DNA from: Ectobacillus sp042610425
GTDB lineage: Bacteria > Bacillota > Bacilli > Bacillales > Bacillaceae_G
Assembly (NCBI RefSeq): GCF_042610425.1
Contig: NZ_JBGJZM010000003.1
Location: 124,001 to 188,000, forward strand
Length of the DNA: 64,000 nt
Reading direction: 5' to 3'
How positions within the stretch are numbered: position 1 is the stretch's first letter; each line of letters begins with the position of its first letter. This document shows positions 18,041-26,239 of this stretch, piece after piece. The notes under the pieces were generated by a model, which saw only the letters and a program-made list of their open reading frames with translations, made no database searches and had not been told where the DNA came from. The translations under genes were made by a program, and so were the position numbers.

Positions 18041-18481
18041 ATGAGTATGGCAAATGGCTTTGTGATTTCGACTAACAAAGAGTATCTTGACATCGATGTG
18101 ATCTATCAGTACTTACACGACGAATCTTACTGGGCTAAGGGGATTCCTCGTTCCATTGTTGAAGAATCGATTGTGAATTCAGTCTGTTTCGGGGTGTATC
18201 AGGAGAAGGATGGAGCATACAAACAGGTGGGCTTCGCACGTATGACTACCGACTTAGCTACCTTTGCTTATATTGCTGATGTGTTCATTCTTACGGAGTT
18301 TCGGAAGTTGGGGTTAAGTAAAGCGTTAGTGCAAACGATGCTTGATTATCCAGGAATAAAGGATGTTCGAAAAATTCTATTAGGAACAAGGGATGCTCAT
18401 GGCTTGTATCGTCAATTTGGATTTAAAGAAGTGGAAAATAAACAATTATATATGGAAGTAAAACGGAGACAATATAAATAG
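18041..18481 (+). CDS. GNAT family N-acetyltransferase
   Basis: A 146-residue single GNAT domain. ATFAYIADVFILTEFRKLGL followed by SKALVQTMLDYP is the central strand and acetyl-CoA pyrophosphate-binding loop, though the usual Q/RxxGxG/A is reduced to FRKLGLSK. YRQFGFKEVE closes the fold. The RBS is AGGGAGGAG. The acceptor is unknown. The stop is immediately followed by a 21-bp phased repeat locus. Confidence 0.88.
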   Translation: MSMANGFVISTNKEYLDIDVIYQYLHDESYWAKGIPRSIVEESIVNSVCFGVYQEKDGAYKQVGFARMTTDLATFAYIADVFILTEFRKLGLSKALVQTMLDYPGIKDVRKILLGTRDAHGLYRQFGFKEVENKQLYMEVKRRQYK

Positions 18482-18499
18482 AAGAAGCAAAGTGAGTGA

Positions 18500-18620
18500 A
18501 AAACGATAGGTAAGTGAGGGACGTAATACTTTTGAAGAAAAGCGATCCAAAATCAAGCGAATACGATCGGAAAAGAGTGGGATGCGATCGGAAAAGGAGT
18601 ACTTGCGATCTAAGTAAGGA
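18500..18620. repeat. 21-bp phased repeat locus A (GCGATCGGAAAAG type)
   Basis: The motif CGATC/CGATA-like core recurs at 18504, 18522, 18543, 18564, 18585 and 18606; the last five are exactly 21 bp apart. The best unit is RCGATCGGAAAAG plus about 8 variable bases. It begins 19 bases after the GNAT stop codon. The antisense heptapeptide-repeat ORF over it is an effect of 21 = 7 codons. Confidence 0.8.
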
Positions 18621-18706
18621 AAGAAGAGAAGGCATTATTTTTTGAAGAAATGTGAGCCACTATGCCGTGACTTAGTATATAAGTAATTTCATCTATCCTT
18701 AAATAG

Positions 18707-18740
18707 AACAGCTGCAGAGTTATTGGCCTCTGCAGCTGTT
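18707..18740 (-). terminator. Hairpin downstream of the YfkA-like gene
   Basis: Perfect 13-bp stem AACAGCTGCAGAG / CTCTGCAGCTGTT with an 8-base loop. The T-tract on the minus strand is weak. Confidence 0.6.
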
Positions 18741-18755
18741 TCCTTTTAGAAAGTT

Positions 18756-19874
18756 TTACAACAATGCTTTTTTCTCTAAAAAGTTTTCGTCTGGATAGTA
18801 GCTATTTTTCACAAGGATGTTTGGTCCAAGACATTTGACGGATGGACAATGACAACCAATGGATTTTGCTATTTCTGATTGTTGCCATGTTTCGTATGCT
18901 TCTTGCAGGGTGTGTGTTTCAATATTTCCGAGCACTGGAATGTCACCGAAGTCTGTTACGATGATATTCCCATCGAAAATGTTTATATTTAAGCGAGACC
19001 GGCCATCTGGATCATTACGAACCGTTACGTTTTTGCTTTCACGAAGCTTTCTAATGATTGCTTGGTCTTGTTTGTCTGTGCTACATGCATAAAATGGAAG
19101 GGTGCCAAATAGCATCCAAACCTTTTCGTCACGAATGTCAAGCAGGTGAGAAATGGCATCGCGAATTTCACCTTTTGTTAAGATTTCTAATTTGCTGGCA
19201 AAATCACTTGGATACATCGGATGTACTTCGTGACGTTTGCAACCCATTTCTTCTACAATTTGCTTATGAATATGTTCGATGTGCGGCAGTGTACGTTTAT
19301 TTAGCATCGTTTCTGCTGAAACGAGTATACCTTCTTTTGCAAGTGCTTTACTATTTTCAATCATTCGGCGGAAGAGTTGTTCTCTTTGCGCGATGCTTGG
19401 CTTTTTCTCCATCATGGCAAAGCCGCCCTCTACGAAATCGTCAACTGTACCCCAGTTGTGTGAAATATGTAAAACATCTAAGTAAGGAATGATTTGCTCA
19501 TACCGTGAAAGTTCAATTGTTAAGTTTGAATTGATTTGGGTACGTACGCCTCGTTCATGTGCATACCGTAAAAGTGGGACAACATATTCTTCTACCGATT
19601 TTTTTGATAGCATCGGTTCGCCACCTGTAATACTTAACGAGCGCAAGGTAGAAATTTCGTCTAAACGTTTTATCATTAAAGGGAGCGGCAAAGGATTCGG
19701 ATCTTTCGGCTGTAGTGTGTAACCAACAGCACAATGCTCACATCTCATATTGCATAGGGTTGTAGTTGTAAACTCTATGTTCGTAAGCTTCGATTCTCCG
19801 TACTCTTCTACATCTAAATATGCTTCCCATGGATCATAAGAAGGAGTAATCGGTTTTTGTAGTGATATATTCAT
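18756..19874 (-). CDS. yfkAB: Radical SAM protein, YfkAB family (CxCxxxxC motif)
   Basis: A 372-residue radical SAM enzyme. TTLCNMRCEHCAVGYT near residue 40 provides the CxxxCxxC ligands of the SAM-binding 4Fe-4S cluster, SITGGEPMLS the GGE motif. The C terminus has GCHCPSVKCLG, the extra CxCxxxxC typical of this family, likely binding a second cluster. In B. subtilis strain 168 the family is represented by separate yfkA and yfkB reading frames; here it is one intact gene. The reaction is not known. The RBS GGGAG lies before the ATG. Confidence 0.88.
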   Translation of the reverse strand: MNISLQKPITPSYDPWEAYLDVEEYGESKLTNIEFTTTTLCNMRCEHCAVGYTLQPKDPNPLPLPLMIKRLDEISTLRSLSITGGEPMLSKKSVEEYVVPLLRYAHERGVRTQINSNLTIELSRYEQIIPYLDVLHISHNWGTVDDFVEGGFAMMEKKPSIAQREQLFRRMIENSKALAKEGILVSAETMLNKRTLPHIEHIHKQIVEEMGCKRHEVHPMYPSDFASKLEILTKGEIRDAISHLLDIRDEKVWMLFGTLPFYACSTDKQDQAIIRKLRESKNVTVRNDPDGRSRLNINIFDGNIIVTDFGDIPVLGNIETHTLQEAYETWQQSEIAKSIGCHCPSVKCLGPNILVKNSYYPDENFLEKKALL

Positions 19875-20061
19875 GTAAAAAACTCCCTTTTTTCGCTATT
19901 TCTACGAAAGTCAATAAAAATGCGATTACTTCAACAAACAAATAGTCTAACCTTTATCATAGAAGAAATTTTGCGTTTTATAAACCACTTTTCCAAAAAA
20001 TTTTCAGGCACATCATGTTTCCTGTATAATAAAACTATTCAGACATAAAGGAGCGAATACT

Positions 20062-20247
20062 GTGGGAAATGCTGTTCATGATAAAGATTCACAATTACTA
20101 TATTTGAAACAACGATTAAATATGTTTGTGGAAGTAATCGATACGATTGAACCGGAAGAAGTAGAAGTAGAAGATATAGATCGTTTACTACAAATGCTAG
20201 ATGAACTGGAACATAAATGTGATCAGTTTAAAAAGGATGAGAAATAA
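20062..20247 (+). CDS. yfjT: Small YfjT/SE1561-like protein
   Basis: A 61-residue, acidic, helical protein with a GTG start behind AAAGGAG. The central IEPEEVEVEDIDRLLQMLDELE is diagnostic in style for SE1561-type proteins (B. subtilis YfjT), and the position between yfkA and pdaA fits. Function unknown. Confidence 0.8.
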   Translation: MGNAVHDKDSQLLYLKQRLNMFVEVIDTIEPEEVEVEDIDRLLQMLDELEHKCDQFKKDEK

Positions 20248-20437
20248 TAGACAACAGCTTCCTTTTGGTGGTTTCGTTTTAAATATGTACGGATTTCTAT
20301 GTCTATATAGTTATACATTTTTAATATGATAGTAACCGAGAGAAACTCCTTCAATTTTTTATACAAGTAGGAGTATAATCAAGTTGTAAAATATTTCGTG
20401 AAATTGATAGCGTTCACATTGGGAGGGGTATAAACCT

Positions 20438-21958
20438 ATGGAAAAACTGCAAGACAGTATATATCAGTTGATCGTAGAAACTTCAACACACTTACCAAAG
20501 GATGTAAGACGTGCACTTCAACGTGCAAAAGAACGTGAAAATGCCGGAACTCGTGCTTCTATGGCATTAGACACAATCACAAATAATATCGGCATGGCAG
20601 ACGAAAATGTATCACCGATTTGCCAAGATACAGGTATGCCGACTTTCAAAATTAAAACACCAGTTGGCGTTAACCAACTAACGATTAAAAAAGATATTTA
20701 TAAAGCGATTGAACTTGCAACGCAAAACGGAAAGCTACGTCCGAACTCTGTTGATTCTCTAACAGGTGAAAACTCTGGAAACAACATCGGAGAAGGAACA
20801 CCGGTTATTAAGTTCGAACAATGGGAAAAAGATTACATCGACATTCGTCTTATTTTAAAAGGCGGCGGCTGCGAAAACAAAAATATTCAATACAGCCTAC
20901 CAGCTGAACTTGAAGGTCTTGGCCGTGCTGGACGCGACCTTGATGGAATTCGTAAATGCTTAATGCACGCTGTGTATCAAGCACAAGGACAAGGCTGTAG
21001 TGCAGGTGTAATTGGCGTTGGAATCGGCGGCGATCGCACAACTGGCTATGAACTTGCAAAAACTCAATTATTCCGTTCATTAGACGATGAAAACCCAGTA
21101 GCAGAATTAAAAGAATTAGAAGACTATATTAATGAAAATGCAAACAAGCTTGGTATCGGTACTATGGGATTTGGCGGCGAAACAAGTTTACTTGGATGTA
21201 AAGTTGGCACAATCCACCGTATTCCTGCTAGCTTCTATGTTTCCGTTGCTTATAATTGTTGGGCATACCGCCGTTTAGGTATTAAGGCAAATGCAGAAAC
21301 AGGCGAAATCATCGACTGGTTATATCAAGAAGGCGAAAATACATTAAAGCCAGTAGAAAAAGCTGAAAAAGAAGAAAAACGTGAGATCGTTCTGCAAGCT
21401 CCTATTACAGAAGACCAAATTCGTGACCTTCGTGTGGGAGACGTTGTTTCTATCTCAGGTATGATGTACACAGGCCGCGATGCTATGCATAAATATTTAA
21501 TGACAAATGATGCTCCAGTAGATTTAAACGGACAAATCGTATACCACTGTGGTCCGGTTGTCATGAAGCATGGCGATAAATACGAAATCAAAGCAGCTGG
21601 TCCAACGACAAGTATTCGTGAAGAACCGTACCAAGGCGACATCATGAAGAAATTCGGCATTCGTGCTGTTATCGGAAAAGGCGGCATGGGCGCAAAAACA
21701 TTAGCTGCTCTTAAAGAACACGGCGGCGTATACTTAAACGCAATCGGCGGAGCAGCACAATACTATGCTGAATGTATTAAAGAAGTTAAGGGTGTAGATC
21801 ACCTTGAATTCGGGATTCCAGAAGCAATGTGGCACTTACAAGTTGAAAACTTCAAAGCAGTTGTAACAATGGACGCTCACGGCAACAGCTTACATGCTGA
21901 TGTGGACAAGTCTTCTCTAGAAAAACTTGCTACATTTAAAGAACCTGTATTTAAATAA
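20438..21958 (+). CDS. fumA: Class I fumarate hydratase ([4Fe-4S], FumA type)
   Basis: A 506-residue fused enzyme: the N-terminal alpha part (about 1-275) holds the Fe-S cluster Cys residues (SPICQDTGMPTF at about 66, GGCENKN at about 143, LGCKVGT at about 250), and the C-terminal beta part (from about 320) contains PITEDQIRDLRVGD and YHCGPVV. It interconverts fumarate and malate in the TCA cycle. Class I enzymes are oxygen-sensitive and are used by some Bacillus instead of, or beside, class II FumC. Codon use is strongly biased (many GGC, CGT, AAA), suggesting high expression. RBS GGGAGG. Confidence 0.95.
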   Translation: MEKLQDSIYQLIVETSTHLPKDVRRALQRAKERENAGTRASMALDTITNNIGMADENVSPICQDTGMPTFKIKTPVGVNQLTIKKDIYKAIELATQNGKLRPNSVDSLTGENSGNNIGEGTPVIKFEQWEKDYIDIRLILKGGGCENKNIQYSLPAELEGLGRAGRDLDGIRKCLMHAVYQAQGQGCSAGVIGVGIGGDRTTGYELAKTQLFRSLDDENPVAELKELEDYINENANKLGIGTMGFGGETSLLGCKVGTIHRIPASFYVSVAYNCWAYRRLGIKANAETGEIIDWLYQEGENTLKPVEKAEKEEKREIVLQAPITEDQIRDLRVGDVVSISGMMYTGRDAMHKYLMTNDAPVDLNGQIVYHCGPVVMKHGDKYEIKAAGPTTSIREEPYQGDIMKKFGIRAVIGKGGMGAKTLAALKEHGGVYLNAIGGAAQYYAECIKEVKGVDHLEFGIPEAMWHLQVENFKAVVTMDAHGNSLHADVDKSSLEKLATFKEPVFK

Positions 21959-21969
21959 TAGAACTAAGA

Positions 21970-22011
21970 AAAAGGTATCCTTCTCTTAATTAGAGGAGGA
22001 TACCTTTTTTT
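21970..22011 (+). terminator. Terminator after fumarase
   Basis: Stem AAAAAGGTATCCT(T/C)CTCT / AGAGGAGGATACCTTTTT with a short loop and T run. Confidence 0.88.
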
Positions 22012-22162
22012 CTTTGCTCTGTACATGATAGGATTCTTTATATGTATCGTAACTGCTAGATTGGTGACCGTTATACGGTAAAAGCAAGCAGGAGGGGAAT
22101 CAATCCGCAGTGTTGGTGACTGCAGCATCCCAAAATAATGGTTGCCGGTCATCAACACAACA

Positions 22163-22191
22163 AGGGCACTGAATGATTGTTTCAGTGCCCC
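22163..22191 (-). terminator. Terminator of the Rrf2 operon
   Basis: Stem GGGCACTGAA / TTCAGTGCCC with a 7-base loop; the minus strand continues TTGTTGTGTTG. Confidence 0.7.
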
Positions 22192-22215
22192 TGCCTAACT
22201 TTTTTGTTGCTTGTC

Positions 22216-22854
22216 TTACTCAGCTTCCCCAACAACCGTGAAACGTTCATTCACATGTTTAGGATTTTCAATTTCATCAACGATTGCGATAGCGAAGTCA
22301 GCATAGCTAATGTAACTTTCCCCTTTTGCGTTTACTAACAAATGATCTTTTCCTGCTTGATAAGATCCCGTTCTCTTTCCTTCTGGATCAAAGAAAGCAG
22401 AGGGGCTAACGAATGTCCATGTAATTCCTGTTGATTCTTGAAGTTCTTGCAAGTTACGACCTTGTCCGGTTGCGGTTGGTTTGAACATAGCAGGAAAATC
22501 AGGAGTATCCAGTACTTTCAATGTTTTTTCTGCGTCTACATAAAGACTTCCAGCACCGCCGACGACAATAACTTTTGTATTCGTACCTTTTCCTGCTTCA
22601 ATTAGAGCGTGGCCTGCATCTACATGAGCTTGCTCCTCGCCTACCGGAGCGCCAAAAGCATTCACTACTACATCAAATTGCTTAACATCATCTGTAGTTA
22701 AATCAAAGATACTTTTTTCAATAACAGGTACACTTTTATCAGCAAGCTTAGATGCATCTCTTACGATAGCAGTTACCTGATGACCTCGCTCTACTGCTTC
22801 CGTTAAAATACGATTTCCTGCTTTTCCGTTTGCCCCAATAATTGCAATTTTCAT
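22216..22854 (-). CDS. ywnB: NAD(P)-binding oxidoreductase, YwnB-like
   Basis: Start at 22854 (GGAGG 9 bases upstream). MKIAIIGANGKAGNRI is the glycine-rich dinucleotide fold of atypical short-chain reductases of the NmrA/YwnB type. The ~212-residue length fits NAD(P)H-binding flavin-reductase-like proteins. It directly follows an Rrf2 regulator in the same direction, the ywnA-ywnB arrangement of B. subtilis, and an operator copy sits in the gap between them. A role in oxidative or electrophile response is an inference. Confidence 0.82.
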   Translation of the reverse strand: MKIAIIGANGKAGNRILTEAVERGHQVTAIVRDASKLADKSVPVIEKSIFDLTTDDVKQFDVVVNAFGAPVGEEQAHVDAGHALIEAGKGTNTKVIVVGGAGSLYVDAEKTLKVLDTPDFPAMFKPTATGQGRNLQELQESTGITWTFVSPSAFFDPEGKRTGSYQAGKDHLLVNAKGESYISYADFAIAIVDEIENPKHVNERFTVVGEAE

Positions 22855-22878
22855 GTATATCAACCTCCAAAATTTTAA

Positions 22879-22899
22879 TTGTAACAATAATAGTTACAT
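22879..22899. promoter_or_regulatory. Second Rrf2 operator copy
   Basis: TTGTAACAATAATAGTTACAT, an imperfect copy of the perfect palindrome at 23342, 24 bases upstream of the ywnB-like start codon. Confidence 0.65.
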
Positions 22900-22918
22900 T
22901 TTGGCGATGAAAATCCCT

Positions 22919-23326
22919 TTACTGTAAGAGATCTTCTAGTATGTCAGTCAGTGTTTGGCTGGCTAATTCATTTTCCATGGCCTTCTGTGCCTCGCAAAAT
23001 TTTTTCTCCAGTGTAGTTTGAATGTTTCGACCAACGACACAATTCGGATTGGGATTTTCATGCATCGAAAAGGTGGATTGATCTTCACTTTGAATCGCTC
23101 GGTAAATATCTAACAACGTAATAGCAGAAGGTTCCTTTGTTAATGTTACCCCGGGAATTCCTGCTTGTGACGTGAGCAGTCCAGCTTTTTTGAGCATACT
23201 ACTGATGCGACGAATCACGACTGGATTTGTATTGACACTGCTTGCGATGAAATCAGAAGTTGCATTTGGTTGAATAGATGCTAATGCCAGAATATGAATT
23301 GCCACAGCAAATCGACTATTTTTCAT
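22919..23326 (-). CDS. ywnA: Rrf2 family transcriptional regulator, YwnA-like
   Basis: A 135-residue Rrf2 protein: winged helix in residues about 1-65 (TSDFIASSVNTNPVVIRRIS is the recognition part), then a dimerisation helix. Only one conserved-position Cys (NPNCVVGRN, about residue 91) is present rather than the three of cluster-binding IscR/NsrR; it could be a redox-sensing thiol. The 21-bp palindrome just upstream suggests autoregulation. Confidence 0.88.
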   Translation of the reverse strand: MKNSRFAVAIHILALASIQPNATSDFIASSVNTNPVVIRRISSMLKKAGLLTSQAGIPGVTLTKEPSAITLLDIYRAIQSEDQSTFSMHENPNPNCVVGRNIQTTLEKKFCEAQKAMENELASQTLTDILEDLLQ

Positions 23327-23341
23327 ATCATCACCACCATC

Positions 23342-23362
23342 TTGTAACTATTATAGTTACAA
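23342..23362. promoter_or_regulatory. Perfect 21-bp palindrome, Rrf2 operator
   Basis: TTGTAACTAT-T-ATAGTTACAA, 16 bases upstream of the Rrf2 start codon. A second copy precedes the next gene of the operon, supporting a regulator-specific site. Confidence 0.75.
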
Positions 23363-23469
23363 TTAATATGAAATGTCAAACGATACATTTAACGAATGGA
23401 AAATTATGATTCGTATAAAATCTGCTTGGCTCACAAAAAATACGAGTAAAACGTCGAAAGGAGCACAAC

Positions 23470-24255
23470 ATGATGAAACGAATATGGATTTCCTTCGGCC
23501 TCGTACTCGCATTTCTTACAGCTAGTCTGCCTTGTGTGTTTGCTTATTCAAATGCAGCGAATCATTGGGGCGTTGCGCGTAACAAAAACGAAAATCCTCC
23601 TGATGCCGGAAAAAAATTCACAAATCTGATTGAAAAGTATGATGGATTTTATCTTGGAGATATAAAAAAGAAGGATATTTATCTTACTTTTGATAACGGT
23701 TATGAAAACGGCTATACGGAAAAAATTCTCGATGTATTAAAGGAAAAGAAAGTGCCAGCGACCTTTTTTATTACAGGTCAATACATTAAAGATCAGCCTG
23801 AACTGGTCAAACGTATGGTGAATGAGGGGCACATCATCGGTAATCATTCTTGGCATCACCCTGACTTAACGACGATCAGCGATGAAAAACTTCGCAGTGA
23901 AATTCAGCAAATTGAAACCGAAGTAAAGCAACTAACCGGACAAAAAGAAATGAAGTATCTCAGACCGCCACGCGGTATTTTTAGTGAACGAACTCTTGCT
24001 ATTACAAAAGAAATGGGCTACTACAACGTCTTGTGGTCCCTAGCCTTTCTAGATTGGAAGGTCGACCAGCAGCGTGGCTGGCAATATTCATACGATTCGG
24101 TAATGAAACAAATTCATCCGGGCGCAGTTATATTGTTACATTCGATATCAAGTGACAATGCAGGCGCATTAGCTAAGATTATTGATGACCTTCGTACAAA
24201 AGGATATCAATTTAAAAACCTAGATGATTTAGTTGCACAGAAATTTGGAAAATGA
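23470..24255 (+). CDS. pdaA: Polysaccharide deacetylase PdaA (muramic delta-lactam synthesis)
   Basis: A 261-residue protein with a signal peptide (cleavage near residue 25) and a NodB deacetylase domain: YLTFDNGYENGYT (metal-site Asp), GNHSWHHPDL (metal-binding His pair), LRPPRGIFSE, and VILLHSIS at the end. The N-terminal extension NHWGVARNKNENPP before the domain is typical of PdaA, which removes the acetyl group from N-acetylmuramic acid in the spore cortex so that the delta-lactam can form, required for germination. The position after yfkA/yfjT agrees. RBS AAAGGAGC. Confidence 0.93.
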   Translation: MMKRIWISFGLVLAFLTASLPCVFAYSNAANHWGVARNKNENPPDAGKKFTNLIEKYDGFYLGDIKKKDIYLTFDNGYENGYTEKILDVLKEKKVPATFFITGQYIKDQPELVKRMVNEGHIIGNHSWHHPDLTTISDEKLRSEIQQIETEVKQLTGQKEMKYLRPPRGIFSERTLAITKEMGYYNVLWSLAFLDWKVDQQRGWQYSYDSVMKQIHPGAVILLHSISSDNAGALAKIIDDLRTKGYQFKNLDDLVAQKFGK

Positions 24256-24261
24256 GAAAAG

Positions 24262-24296
24262 AGCGTTAAGCAGAGTGGTGCTTAACGCTTTTTTTA
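24262..24296 (+). terminator. Terminator after pdaA
   Basis: Stem AGCGTTAAGCA / TGCTTAACGCT, loop GAGTGG, T7 tail. Confidence 0.9.
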
Positions 24297-24309
24297 GGCA
24301 GAATTTAGG

Positions 24310-24413
24310 TTTATTATTGAAAATGAAACATTTATTATCGAATACCGAATTTTATTATCGAAATGGGAGCATTTATTATCGAAACCCGTAAGTTTATTAT
24401 CGAAACGAAAATC
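24310..24413. repeat. 21-bp phased repeat locus B (TTTATTATCGAAA type)
   Basis: TTTATTATCGAAA or a one- to two-base variant starts at 24310, 24331, 24351, 24372 and 24393 (steps of 21, 20, 21, 21). The 8 bases after each head vary freely. It starts 14 bases after the pdaA terminator. Confidence 0.85.
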
Positions 24414-24483
24414 AAAACAAAGCCTACTATACGAGCTACAACGATTAATTATAGATGTTCAAATGAAAGTTTGAGGTGTACAA

Positions 24484-24579
24484 ATGCTTATTGAATGTAC
24501 AAAAAAATTATCTGATGCTATGAAAATAAAACCAGCGAATATTGTACCTATCAAGCGAAAACCATTTAATGAAGGTTAA
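24484..24579 (+). pseudogene. Truncated start of a DUF6933-like gene
   Basis: A 31-codon frame beginning MLIECTKKLSDAMKIKP resembles the N terminus of DUF6933-type proteins, then ends in the terminator hairpin at 24570-24615. No continuation of the domain is seen. It is probably a gene fragment; the family match rests on the first ~15 residues only. Confidence 0.4.
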
Positions 24580-24615
24580 GTGATCCAAGATCGTATTTTA
24601 ATCACTTAACCTTCA
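24570..24615 (-). terminator. Terminator of the ABC exporter operon
   Basis: 15-bp stem TGAAGGTTAAGTGAT / ATCACTTAACCTTCA with a 16-base loop, 33 bases downstream of the permease stop on the minus strand. Confidence 0.65.
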
Positions 24616-24647
24616 GATTTCACCTTTCTTTTGTTTAGCAAAAGGGG

Positions 24648-25376
24648 TCATTTGCTTGGTTCATTCTTACCTAGTTTAGTCATGCACCAAGCATTGATAC
24701 AAATTGTTATCCCTATGATAAGCAGAAGGGGAAAGATGACTTGGATATCCACAATGTTTTGTAGCATGCTTTTAAACCCCCAGGTAGCAGGTAATACTTT
24801 CCCGATGACTTCCATGGCATATGGAAGCATATTAGCTGGAAACATAATTCCCGATAGCATAACGGAAGGTAGGAATAAAAATTGGGATACCATTGTTAAT
24901 TTTGTGCTTCTTTTTAAGAGTAGTCCCAATACGGTTCCCACCGATAAACTCGCCGTAATAAAAACTGCCAGAGACAGAAAGAATAACGGCAAATTGCTAG
25001 GGGTCTTTGCATGAAATGCGATAGGCGCTACAAAAAATATGATTAGGCTCATGATAAACAAATGAATAAATGCTGAGATGAAGTTATTGATAGCTGCCGT
25101 CCATAAAGGAATTCTCCCTACCTTGTATGCCTTGATTATTTCGCTTCCGTACATTTCTACTAGAGGTGACGGAGCACCAAGAAATGCACCCATCGTTACT
25201 CCAAATACAATCATTGACTCTAGGAGCGTTTCCTTTGCTATTGGATTAATCGAGGTAAATATGCCCCCCATAAATCCAAAGAATACAATTGGTACGACAT
25301 AATACGTGAGCAATACCTCTCTCGTCCGCAAATCAAGCTTCCATTGAAGGACTACACCGTATAGAAATGCATTCAT
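24648..25376 (-). CDS. ABC-2 type transporter permease
   Basis: A 242-residue membrane protein with six hydrophobic segments, the length and pattern of ABC-2 permeases (for example LPSVMLSGIMFPANMLPYAM, the conserved loop before helix 5, and a cytoplasmic N terminus LQWKLDLRTREVLLTYY). It overlaps the ATPase gene by 4 bases, so the two make one exporter. The substrate is unknown; small peptides, antibiotics or lipids are typical. Confidence 0.88.
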   Translation of the reverse strand: MNAFLYGVVLQWKLDLRTREVLLTYYVVPIVFFGFMGGIFTSINPIAKETLLESMIVFGVTMGAFLGAPSPLVEMYGSEIIKAYKVGRIPLWTAAINNFISAFIHLFIMSLIIFFVAPIAFHAKTPSNLPLFFLSLAVFITASLSVGTVLGLLLKRSTKLTMVSQFLFLPSVMLSGIMFPANMLPYAMEVIGKVLPATWGFKSMLQNIVDIQVIFPLLLIIGITICINAWCMTKLGKNEPSK

Positions 25377-26239
25377 GCTTTTGCCTCCTTTGCAATATCC
25401 ATAAATCGTTGTTCTAATGTCGCTCGTTCTATTTTTATATCAAGAACATCTGCTTGCTGCTTCTTTGCAATGGTAAGTAATTCAAGCAAGGCTTCGCCAA
25501 TATTGTCTGTTTCAAACAAAGAATATCCTTGTTCTTCACCGTTATAATGACTCATGGATAGTTCCTGTATTTTTAAAGGGAAAGTTGTCTTTACATACAT
25601 TCTGCTATGGTCTCCTCTATCACGAGTTAGCTCATTAGGTATACCCATATAGGCGATTTTACCATTTTTAAGAATTGCGATTCGATCGCATAGGCTCTCG
25701 ACCTCAGCCATATCATGGCTTGCCATAATAATAGTTTTCCCCTTCTGCTTCAACTTGCGAATTTCTTCATGCAATAATACTCTGCCTTCTACATCGAGTC
25801 CTGCAGTTGGTTCATCAAGAAATAGAATGTCGTGATCTCCTATCATGGCAAGCACAATATGCAATCTTCTTTTCTGCCCCATGGACATTTCTTTGTACTG
25901 CTTGTTCTTTAATTCACTTATACCAAACGTATCCATTGCTGATACGTTCACAGGGACTTGATTCCACCTGCAAAACAATTGAATGGCTTCTATTGCTTTC
26001 ATACTTGCAGGTAGTGAGGATGATTGCAGCTGAACACCAACTTTTCCGTCCACAACAATGCTTCCACTAGTAACGTTTCGAATTCCCTCGATACATTCCA
26101 AAGTCGTTGTTTTGCCTGCTCCATTTGTACCAAGAAATCCAAAAATTTCTCCGCGGTTGACAGTAAAGGATATGTCTTTAATTACAGGATTGGTTCCATA
26201 GGTTTTTACTAAATGGTCAATTTTAAGTGCAAAGCTCAT
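25373..26239 (-). CDS. ABC transporter ATP-binding protein
   Basis: A 288-residue ATPase with Walker A GTNGAGKTT (about 37-45), a signature MSMGQKRRL, Walker B ILFLDEPTAGLD and a switch His in MASHDMAE. The last ~75 residues form the extra C-terminal domain seen in drug- and NatA-type exporters. It is first in a two-gene operon with the permease. RBS GGAGGG upstream of the ATG. Confidence 0.92.
   Translation of the reverse strand: MSFALKIDHLVKTYGTNPVIKDISFTVNRGEIFGFLGTNGAGKTTTLECIEGIRNVTSGSIVVDGKVGVQLQSSSLPASMKAIEAIQLFCRWNQVPVNVSAMDTFGISELKNKQYKEMSMGQKRRLHIVLAMIGDHDILFLDEPTAGLDVEGRVLLHEEIRKLKQKGKTIIMASHDMAEVESLCDRIAILKNGKIAYMGIPNELTRDRGDHSRMYVKTTFPLKIQELSMSHYNGEEQGYSLFETDNIGEALLELLTIAKKQQADVLDIKIERATLEQRFMDIAKEAKA

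Noticed and set aside
18423..18635. Antisense 70-codon ORF with heptapeptide repeats (FRSHPTL, FRSYSLD)
   Set aside because: It is the translation of the 21-bp phased repeat locus; no RBS, and it overlaps the end of the GNAT gene.
22012..22215. Possible small gene between the fumarase and ywnB-like terminators (64-codon minus-strand frame)
   Set aside because: The frame begins and ends in terminator stems, has no RBS, and its composition is not protein-like.
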